From the NCBI GenBank assembly GCA_034433995.1, contig DAOTZU010000292.1, positions 1-9,255 on the forward strand: a stretch of DNA of 9,255 nt. The letters are read 5' to 3'. A model generated the notes under the pieces. The model saw only the letters and a program-made list of their open reading frames with translations. It had not been told where the DNA came from and made no database searches. The translations under genes and the position numbers were made by a program. The stretch's first letter is position 1. Each line of letters opens with the position of its first letter. Below, piece by piece: positions 1-5,392 of this stretch. This DNA comes from DAOTZU01 sp034433995 (lineage in GTDB: Bacteria; Chloroflexota; Anaerolineae; UBA1429).

Positions 1-1167
1 ATCCGCGAGACGGAGACGGCCATCGTGGTGGAGGGGTATATGGATGTCATCATCCTCTACCAATGCGGCGTGCGCAACGTGGTGGCCTGCCTGGGCACCG
101 CCTTGTCCGAGGCGCATCTCAAGGCGCTCAAGCGCTTGGTGAAAAAGCTGGTCCTGGCCCTGGATGCCGACGCGGCGGGGATCAAGGCGGTGGAGCGAGG
201 GGTGATCACGGCGCAAGAGGCTCTGGAGCACAAAGTGGTGCCCGTGCTCAGCGCCACAGGGATGGTGCATTATGAGGAGCAACTGAATGCCGAGATCCGC
301 GTGCTGGTGCTGCCGGAGGGGCTGGATCCCGACGAGCTCGTCCTGCGCGACCGATCCCACTGGGATCAACTCCTGGCCCAGGCGCTACCCGTGGCCGATT
401 ATTTCCTGCAATTGATCCTGCGCGAGACCGACCTCACCACGGTCCAGGGGAAAAAGCAGGCCGCGGAGCGTTTTCTGCCCATCGTGGCCGCCATGGATAG
501 CCCGGTGGAGCGCTTGCACTATCTGCAGCAACTGGCCCAGCGCCTGCGGATGGACGAGCGGGCGCTTTTGCCCGCTCTGGACCGCCTGCGCAGCCAGGCC
601 CGCTCGGGCGCGCCCCTCGCCAGGCGCGCCGCAACCCAGACCGAACCCGCCCCGCCCCAGCCCGCCGCAACCCAGGAGCTGCAACTGGAGGAGCGGGTAG
701 TGGCGCTCCTGGTGGACGCGCCCAACCTCTTGACCGAGGCGCAGCAAGTGGCCGGCCTTTCGGCCGAGGTTTTCTCCGATCCGCGCCTGCGCCTGGTCTA
801 CGAGGCCCTGGCGCGCCTGGGCGCCGAGGAATTGGCAGACTATCGGCCAGACCGATTTTGCGTTGGACTTGACAGCGAACTTGGTCCTCATGTACAATCC
901 CTACTGCAACGTTTACACGCTGGCCCTCCTCTTCCCCCGGATGCGCTGCGCGAGGATCTGCTCAAATGCGCCTTGCGGTTGCGCAAGAGTTATCTATTGC
1001 GCCTTGTGCGCGAGTTACGCTTTGTGCAACAGGACGCCCAGGAACAGGGCGACCAAGGACAGATTCAAGAGATCAACGCCACCATTGACCGCTTGACCCG
1101 CGAGCAACGCGAGGTGGATCGGCGCTTCCACGGGATCACCCTTTGGGGGCGCAAAAAGGAACATTAG
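1..1167 (+). CDS. dnaG: DNA primase DnaG, C-terminal part (5' end outside window)
   Basis: DnaG makes the RNA primers for chromosomal replication and binds the DnaB helicase through its C-terminus. The reading frame is open from base 1, so the gene starts upstream; 388 codons including the stop are visible, about two thirds of a usual 580-650 residue primase. Seen: the Toprim catalytic core with the EGYMD motif (Glu at visible residue 11), the ALDADAAG motif (Asp 55 and 57) and the LPEGLDPDEL motif near residues 105-114. The rest is weakly conserved and charged, as expected of the helicase-binding domain, with a helical end at about 320-385. Missing from view are the zinc-binding domain and most of the RNA polymerase-like core. 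About 18 extra residues (near 66-100) separate the DADAAG and LPEG motifs compared with E. coli, which I recall from Chloroflexota primases. The sigma factor gene follows within about 26 nt, so co-transcription is likely. Confidence 0.96.
   Translation: MRETETAIVVEGYMDVIILYQCGVRNVVACLGTALSEAHLKALKRLVKKLVLALDADAAGIKAVERGVITAQEALEHKVVPVLSATGMVHYEEQLNAEIRVLVLPEGLDPDELVLRDRSHWDQLLAQALPVADYFLQLILRETDLTTVQGKKQAAERFLPIVAAMDSPVERLHYLQQLAQRLRMDERALLPALDRLRSQARSGAPLARRAATQTEPAPPQPAATQELQLEERVVALLVDAPNLLTEAQQVAGLSAEVFSDPRLRLVYEALARLGAEELADYRPDRFCVGLDSELGPHVQSLLQRLHAGPPLPPDALREDLLKCALRLRKSYLLRLVRELRFVQQDAQEQGDQGQIQEINATIDRLTREQREVDRRFHGITLWGRKKEH
869..898 (+). promoter_or_regulatory. Intragenic sigma-70 promoter inside dnaG, probably for rpoD
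   Basis: TTGACA (869-874, 6/6) and TACAAT (893-898, 5/6) are separated by 18 nt. A start near 905 would give a leader of about 290 nt before rpoD. The coding sequence here uses AT-richer codons (GTA, CAA, CTA, TTA, CTT) than the surrounding GC-rich dnaG, which fits selection on the DNA rather than on the protein. Internal promoters in dnaG that drive rpoD are known from the E. coli rpsU-dnaG-rpoD operon. That this one is used is inference. Confidence 0.6.
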
Positions 1168-1193
1168 CCGCGAGTCTGGGTATGGAGCCTCGG

Positions 1194-2468
1194 ATGGCAG
1201 AGAATGCGGAACGCGACAAGAAAATAGACGAACTGTTGGCCAAAGGCATCCGCGAGGACCACATCACCAAGCAGGACATTCTGGATGTCTTTCCCGAAGA
1301 GCGGGACAACGCCGAAGCCCTCGAGGCCTTGACCAACGTGTTCAACGAGATGGGCATCCCGGTGATCGACCTGGAAGGCGAGCTCCAGGAAGAGCCCGAA
1401 GCCGAGGACCAGGAGACCTTGGCCATCGAGGATGAGGCGACCGAGGAGGCGCTGCGCCGGGAACCGGAGCCCATCAGCGATTCGGTGCGCATGTACCTCC
1501 GCGAGATCGGCCGCGTGCCCTTGCTGGATGCCGACGAAGAGGTGCGCCTGGCCAAGGCGATTCAAGCGGGGATCGAGGCGCAGGAGCGTTTGCAGGCCGA
1601 GGCAGAGACCCTCTCCCCGCAGGAACGCCAAACCTTGGAACTCAAAGTGATGCAGGGACAATTGGCCCAACGCCGCCTGGTGGAGGCCAACCTGCGCCTG
1701 GTGGTCAGCGTGGCCAAAAGGTACATCGGCCGTGGCTTGTCCCTTTTGGATCTCATCCAAGAGGGGAATTTGGGCCTTTTGCGAGCGGTGGAGAAATTTG
1801 ACTATCGCAAGGGCTACAAATTCAGCACCTACGCCACCTGGTGGATCCGCCAGGCCATCAGCCGCGCCATCGCCGACCAAGCCCGCACCATCCGCATCCC
1901 GGTCCACATGGTGGAATCCATCAACCGCCTGGCGCGGACGACGCGCCAGTTGCAGCAGGAGCTGGGCCGCGAACCGACGCCGGAAGAGATCGCCGTGGAT
2001 ATGGATTACGTCTCCGATGGCGATCGCCAGGCGGTGGAGAACTCGCACAACGCCACCGAACACCTGGCCGCCGACGTGCGGCGGCGGCTGCGGCGGGCCG
2101 CCGAGAAGGTGCGTCAGATCATGCAGGTCTCCCAAGAGCCCATGTCCTTGGAGACGCCGGTGGGCGCCGAGGAGAACAGCGTCTTGGTGGATTTCATCCC
2201 CGACGACTCCTTGGCCAGCCCCGCCGAGGAGACCAACCGCGAACTTTTGCGCGAGCAGATGAAAGATATCCTCAGCTCCCTCACCGAGCGTGAGCGCAGC
2301 GTCCTTGCCTTGCGTTTCGGCCTGGATGGCGGCGAAAGCCACACCCTGGAAGAGGTGGGGCAGCAATTCGGTGTGACCCGGGAACGCATCCGCCAGATCG
2401 AGGCCAAGGCGTTGCGCAAATTGCGCCACCCCACCCGCAGCCGCAAACTGCGCGATTACCTCACCTGA
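1194..2468 (+). CDS. rpoD: Primary RNA polymerase sigma factor (sigma-70 family, RpoD/SigA)
   Basis: The housekeeping sigma factor directs RNA polymerase to -35/-10 promoters. From the chosen start it has 424 residues: region 1.1-like N-terminus (about 6-60), an acidic linker, region 1.2 (about 93-125), region 2 (about 160-238, with the -10-reading/melting helix STYATWWIRQAISRAI), region 3 (about 239-320) and region 4 (about 353-424, with the -35-reading helix VTRERIRQIEAKALRKLR). The ATG at 1194 is preceded by GGAG (1184-1187) at 6 nt; an ATG at 1182, four codons upstream, is the alternative, while a TTG at 1143 would overlap dnaG and lacks a ribosome site. Odd: region 3 contains about 29 more residues than E. 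coli sigma-70 (roughly residues 271-304), rich in Arg and Ala. It follows dnaG directly and probably shares its transcript, with extra input from the promoter inside dnaG. Confidence 0.97.
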   Translation: MAENAERDKKIDELLAKGIREDHITKQDILDVFPEERDNAEALEALTNVFNEMGIPVIDLEGELQEEPEAEDQETLAIEDEATEEALRREPEPISDSVRMYLREIGRVPLLDADEEVRLAKAIQAGIEAQERLQAEAETLSPQERQTLELKVMQGQLAQRRLVEANLRLVVSVAKRYIGRGLSLLDLIQEGNLGLLRAVEKFDYRKGYKFSTYATWWIRQAISRAIADQARTIRIPVHMVESINRLARTTRQLQQELGREPTPEEIAVDMDYVSDGDRQAVENSHNATEHLAADVRRRLRRAAEKVRQIMQVSQEPMSLETPVGAEENSVLVDFIPDDSLASPAEETNRELLREQMKDILSSLTERERSVLALRFGLDGGESHTLEEVGQQFGVTRERIRQIEAKALRKLRHPTRSRKLRDYLT

Positions 2469-2504
2469 TCAAACCAACCCCAAGGCGCAGTGCGCGCCCC
2501 AAAT

Positions 2505-2532
2505 TGGACAGATGGGACCAGAAGTGTATCCT
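2505..2532 (+). promoter_or_regulatory. Possible promoter for the Gfo/Idh/MocA gene
   Basis: TGGACA (2505-2510, 5/6 to the -35 consensus) and TATCCT (2527-2532, 4/6 to the -10) lie 16 nt apart, and would place transcription start near 2539, about 38 nt before the start codon. TGGACA is also the left half of a 6-bp inverted repeat with TGTCCA (2534-2539), so a regulator could bind across the -10 region. The -10 match is only moderate, so this call is tentative. Confidence 0.35.
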
Positions 2533-2576
2533 ATGTCCAGAGGTGTGACGTATCCAAACATGCGGAGAGGACCCTC

Positions 2577-3593
2577 ATGACCCAGCAGCCAACGCAGACC
2601 GTGCGGGTGGCGTTTTACGGCACGGGGAATTTCGCCAACCGCACCCATATCCCCAACCTGCTGAAATTGGAGGGCGTCCAGATCGTCGCCTTGTGCGATG
2701 CCAACCCTGAGGCCCTGGCGGCCACCGCCGCCCGGGTGCCCGGCGCCCGCACTTATACCGACGCCCACGAGATGCTCCGCCGCGAGGCGCTGGACGCGCT
2801 CTATTCTTGCGTACCGGCCTATGTCCGCACCGATGTGGAGATCGCCGCCGCCCAGCGAGGCATCCACCTCTTTTCGGAAAAGCCCCAGGCCCTGGAGATG
2901 GGCCTGGCCAAACGGATTGACGCGGCCATCCGCCAGGCCGGAGTGATCAGCACCGTGGGCTTTCGCGAGCGCTACCGGCCCATCTTTCGCCAGGCGCGGG
3001 CCTTCTTGGCCGATAAAGCCGTGGCCCATGTGCGCTTTATCATGGTGCTCAAGCTGCCCCGTCCTCAACCGGGCAAGGCTTCCTGGTACCAGGTGTTGGA
3101 GAAATCCGGCGGGACGGCGCTGGATTGGGGCGTCCACGCTGTGGATTATGTGCGCTTTATGACCGGCCTGGATATCGTCAAGGCGCAGGCCTTCTATTGC
3201 CAGCGCCCGGCCTATCCTTTGCCCCTCTCCTCCTCCTTTCATTTCCTGCTGAGCAACGGCGCGCCCATGACCATGGATTTCATCGCCACCCTGGGCGAGG
3301 CCGGCCGGGGCTGGGGGTTCGATTTCACCATCTTTTACGAGGGCGGCACCCTACACCTGGGGGATTACGAGCGCCTGGAAGTGGATGGCCAAGAGATCTA
3401 TCATGGCGAGGCGTTCGACCCCTGGTTCGAGCACGACCGCCTCTTCATCGAGGCCGTGCGCCGGGGCGATCCCAGCCTCTTGGTCAACGACTATCACGAT
3501 GGTCTCTACTCCCTCGCCCCCGTCCTGGCCGGGTGGGAATCGGCCCGGCGAGGCGGCGAAACGTTGGACCTGGCGACTTTTATGGGCCCGTGA
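2577..3593 (+). CDS. Gfo/Idh/MocA family NAD(P)-dependent oxidoreductase
   Basis: Members of this family oxidise or reduce sugars, inositols and similar polyols with NAD(P), in the cytosol. The protein has 338 residues, normal for the family. Seen: an N-terminal Rossmann fold opening with beta strand VRVAFYG and the dinucleotide motif G15-x-G17-x-x-A20; the family EKP motif (E101-K102-P103, Lys being the usual catalytic residue); and the C-terminal alpha/beta domain with GGTALDWGVHAVDY, giving the conserved Asp183 and His187. The ATG at 2577 is chosen because GGAGAGGA (2564-2571) lies 5 nt upstream; an in-frame ATG at 2490 lacks a ribosome site and adds residues unlike the family. Substrate cannot be told from sequence and no sugar transporter or kinase lies nearby. 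It stands 108 nt after rpoD with a possible promoter of its own, and a hairpin follows its stop. Confidence 0.9.
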   Translation: MTQQPTQTVRVAFYGTGNFANRTHIPNLLKLEGVQIVALCDANPEALAATAARVPGARTYTDAHEMLRREALDALYSCVPAYVRTDVEIAAAQRGIHLFSEKPQALEMGLAKRIDAAIRQAGVISTVGFRERYRPIFRQARAFLADKAVAHVRFIMVLKLPRPQPGKASWYQVLEKSGGTALDWGVHAVDYVRFMTGLDIVKAQAFYCQRPAYPLPLSSSFHFLLSNGAPMTMDFIATLGEAGRGWGFDFTIFYEGGTLHLGDYERLEVDGQEIYHGEAFDPWFEHDRLFIEAVRRGDPSLLVNDYHDGLYSLAPVLAGWESARRGGETLDLATFMGP

Positions 3594-3611
3594 AGGGCCG
3601 TCAGCTGCAAG

Positions 3612-3644
3612 CCCGGCATCAGGGTCTATCTTTGGATCGCCGGG
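3612..3644 (+). terminator. Weak hairpin after the oxidoreductase gene
   Basis: CCCGGC (3612-3617) pairs with GCCGGG (3639-3644), and adjacent ATC pairs with GAT (3635-3637) with one bulged C, giving a 9-bp stem with a 14-nt loop, 18 nt after the stop codon. The following TACAGTTTCT is only a poor U tract. It could be a leaky terminator or an mRNA-stabilising structure between this gene and the lipoprotein gene. Confidence 0.3.
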
Positions 3645-3689
3645 TACAGTTTCTGGCCTCGAGACAAATTTTTCGCGGAGTGTGGATCT

Positions 3690-4712
3690 ATGGCCAAGAG
3701 ATGGGGCATCGTGCTCTCATTGGGGTTGCTCATAGCTGCTTGCATCCTTGCCGGCTGCGGCCCCGGTGGGGCGACGCCCACCCCCGCGCAGGCCCTGCGT
3801 TCCACCACCGTCCCCACCAAGCCGGTGGAGCAGGTGACCCCCGATGCCGAGGTGAGTTTTGCCGCCGTCGCGGATTTTAGCCGCCTGAGCAGCTACCGCC
3901 GGGTGGATACCTATCGCTGGAAGCGGGATGATGGCGCCTACGGCGTCTTGGAGGTGACCAGGGAGGTGGTCAACCAGCCCAAGGCGATGCATGTCCTCGT
4001 GCGCATCCAGGAGGGCCAGGCGGCGCCCACCCTCATCGAGCAGTTGCTCATCGGCGGCAAGCTTTTTGTCAAGTATGCCGATGGTTGGGCCGAGATGGGG
4101 GAACAGGCCGATGAAGGATTCCTGGCCCAATTCGGCACCGGCATCCTGCCCGAAGAATACCTCGCCGAGGGCAAGGGCCAGTTCGTGGTCAAGGAGATTG
4201 TAGAGACCTACGGCACGCGGCATTACCGCTTTGAGAAGGAGGCCTTTAAACCGGCCCAGGGGCAGAAGGAGCTGGTGGAGGCCACCGGCGATATCTGGGT
4301 CTCTCCGGAGCACAATGTGTATCTGCTGGCCGCGCTGCGCCTGGTGGCGGTGGATGAAGAGGGCGCCCGCATCACCATCGACCTTCGCTCCAGCGTCAGC
4401 CAGATCAACCAACCCCTGGAGCTCAAGGCTCCGGAAAAGATCATCACCGCGCGTCCCATCCCCCTCATCCCCATCATGCCGGGGGCCACAGAGGCTGGAG
4501 CCGAAGGGACCACCTCCCGCTACACGGTCAAGGCGTCGCCGGCAGAGGTCGCGCAGTTCTTCCGCGAGCAGATGCCCAAGATCGGCTGGCAAGAGAGCGA
4601 GGGCAGCACGGCGGATACCCTCCGGTTCCAATTCCCCGGCGCCCGGTGTGTCATCACCTTGAAGGCCCAGGGCGCCGAGACCCTGATCACCGTAGAATTG
4701 ATCTACGAATAA
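3690..4712 (+). CDS. Secreted lipoprotein of unknown function, LolA/LppX-like
   Basis: The 340-residue product starts with a lipoprotein signal peptide: positive MAKRW, a hydrophobic run (6-19) and the lipobox L20-A21-G22-C23, so the mature protein is probably lipidated at Cys23 and held at the outer face of the membrane. A Thr/Pro-rich linker follows (about 26-46). The body (about 55-250) alternates short beta strands with patterns such as LLIGGKLFVKYADGWAEM and GDIWVSPEHNVYLLAA, which suggests the LolA/LppX-type half-barrel that holds lipids; this is a fold guess, not a firm match. The end (about 266-340) looks like a small alpha/beta module in which a helix ending FFREQMPKIGW precedes strands, a type I recall in other Chloroflexota lipoproteins. 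The ATG at 3690 is preceded by GGAG (3677-3680) at 9 nt. It lies 96 nt after the oxidoreductase; no clear promoter is seen in the gap. Function unknown. Confidence 0.8.
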   Translation: MAKRWGIVLSLGLLIAACILAGCGPGGATPTPAQALRSTTVPTKPVEQVTPDAEVSFAAVADFSRLSSYRRVDTYRWKRDDGAYGVLEVTREVVNQPKAMHVLVRIQEGQAAPTLIEQLLIGGKLFVKYADGWAEMGEQADEGFLAQFGTGILPEEYLAEGKGQFVVKEIVETYGTRHYRFEKEAFKPAQGQKELVEATGDIWVSPEHNVYLLAALRLVAVDEEGARITIDLRSSVSQINQPLELKAPEKIITARPIPLIPIMPGATEAGAEGTTSRYTVKASPAEVAQFFREQMPKIGWQESEGSTADTLRFQFPGARCVITLKAQGAETLITVELIYE

Positions 4713-4722
4713 GCGCCCCAAG

Positions 4723-4756
4723 AGACCTGTCAGGTCCTAAAGGACCTGACAGGTCT
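4723..4756. repeat. Perfect 15-bp inverted repeat made of two 13-bp palindromes
   Basis: Bases 4723-4737 pair perfectly with 4742-4756 around a TAAA loop. Each arm is itself palindromic: GACCTGTCAGGTC (4724-4736) and GACCTGACAGGTC (4743-4755). It begins 10 nt after the lipoprotein stop codon. The stem is strong enough to act as a terminator, but no U tract follows. I recall AGACCTGTCAGGT-type palindromes scattered between genes in Chloroflexota and other environmental genomes, so a dispersed REP-like element is the likeliest identity. Confidence 0.85.
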
Positions 4757-4774
4757 GACAGGTCTGACAGGTCT
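4746..4774. repeat. Three tandem 9-bp repeats (CTGACAGGT)
   Basis: CTGACAGGT occurs three times head to tail (4746-4754, 4755-4763, 4764-4772) with a trailing CT. The first copy lies inside the right arm of the inverted repeat, so the extra two copies look like a slippage expansion of that arm. The block ends 5 nt before the -35 box of the next promoter, so it could also serve as a set of regulator sites. Confidence 0.85.
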
Positions 4775-4779
4775 TGCGC

Positions 4780-4809
4780 TTGACGCTCCCCCTCCGCCCA
4801 CTGTATAAT
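4780..4809 (+). promoter_or_regulatory. Strong sigma-70 promoter for the small-protein/metalloprotease operon
   Basis: TTGACG (4780-4785, 5/6) and TATAAT (4804-4809, 6/6) are 18 nt apart, with TG immediately before the -10. Transcription would start near 4816, leaving a leader of about 210 nt. It is the only strong promoter seen upstream of the two-gene operon. Confidence 0.75.
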
Positions 4810-4815
4810 TGAGTC

Positions 4816-5026
4816 AAGCAGTGCTCCATTGCCCTTTTCAGATTACGCCTGCCTGCGGCCTGGCGGAGAAATTGTTTATCGGCCGTGGGCTCACCGTTGC
4901 GGCTGAAAATGATGGCTGAGCATGCAAAGTGACCATACATGGAGACCAGAGCGTTCTCCGTGTGCTCCGCGTCTCTGTGTTTTCACACAAAAACGATGGG
5001 CAAACCGGCTCAAAGGAGGCAATATC
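4816..5026 (+). other. Long untranslated leader of the operon
   Basis: No gene is supported here. A GC hairpin can form at 4846-4865 (CGCC and GCC pairing with GGC and GGCG, triloop TGC, small internal loop). Three degenerate 9-bp copies resembling CTCCGTGTG occupy 4956-4982. The leader ends in a near-ideal ribosome site, AAAGGAGG (5012-5019). No known riboswitch could be recognised. Confidence 0.45.
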
Positions 5027-5380
5027 ATGTGGGACCTACGCGGCAAGAAGGATCATCCAATCTCGCCTCAACCGGACGAACGGTTTACCCTGCGGATCGA
5101 TCTGCAAGAGGGTTTCGCCCGCGATGCCGTGGCCATCAAGCTCAACGGCAAGCCCGCCTTTAGCAAGAAACAGGTGAGCACCCAGCTCTTGCTGGGCAAG
5201 GCCGATTCCTTTACCACCGCCATCGCTCCGGGGCCTCTGCGCATTGACCTGGAAGTCAAAACCCGCAAGCTCCAAGAGACCATCGCCCTGCAGGCCGAGG
5301 GCAATATGTATATCGGCGTCTCTATTGTGGGCGACCGCCTCATCTATTCCGTGGCGGATAAACCCTACGGTTACATGTAA
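5027..5380 (+). CDS. Small beta-rich protein of unknown function, partner of the metalloprotease
   Basis: This 117-residue protein has no signal peptide, membrane segment or cysteine, so it should be cytosolic. Regular alternation of hydrophobic and polar residues (RFTLRIDL, DAVAIKLNGKPAF, DSFTTAIAPGPLRIDLEVK, QETIALQAEGNMYIGVSIV, DRLIYSVADKPYGYM) predicts an all-beta sandwich of seven or eight strands, ending in an aromatic tail PYGYM. I do not recognise a named family. The ATG at 5027 has AAAGGAGG at 7 nt; an in-frame ATG at 4922 has no ribosome site and codes for residues without beta pattern. The metalloprotease gene starts 12 nt after the stop with a nearly identical ribosome site, so the two are surely co-translated from one mRNA. 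By position it might be an inhibitor, substrate, chaperone or substrate adaptor of the protease; this is inference only. Confidence 0.82.
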   Translation: MWDLRGKKDHPISPQPDERFTLRIDLQEGFARDAVAIKLNGKPAFSKKQVSTQLLLGKADSFTTAIAPGPLRIDLEVKTRKLQETIALQAEGNMYIGVSIVGDRLIYSVADKPYGYM

Positions 5381-5392
5381 AGGAGGCCCCTC

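Noticed and set aside
1164..2429. Long minus-strand reading frame (about 420 codons) opposite rpoD
   Set aside because: It lies entirely antisense to a well-recognised sigma factor, has a His/Gly/Leu-rich composition typical of a GC-rich shadow frame, and shows no domain.
2484..2498. Terminator hairpin after rpoD (GGCGC/GCGCC)
   Set aside because: Only a 5-bp stem and no U tract; chance pairing in GC-rich DNA is as likely.
3717..4721. Long minus-strand frame opposite the lipoprotein gene
   Set aside because: The plus-strand gene has a signal peptide, lipobox and ribosome site; the opposite frame has none of these and reads as a GC shadow.
4909..4932. Leader peptide of seven residues in the operon leader
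   Set aside because: No ribosome site in front and no run of regulatory codons.
4737..4940. Small minus-strand frame over the repeat and promoter block
   Set aside because: Part of it simply translates the 9-bp tandem repeats, it lacks a ribosome site and it overlaps a strong plus-strand promoter.
4922..5026. Upstream start (ATG 4922) for the 117-residue protein
   Set aside because: It lacks a ribosome site, whereas the ATG at 5027 has AAAGGAGG at 7 nt; the extra residues would translate a degenerate repeat.
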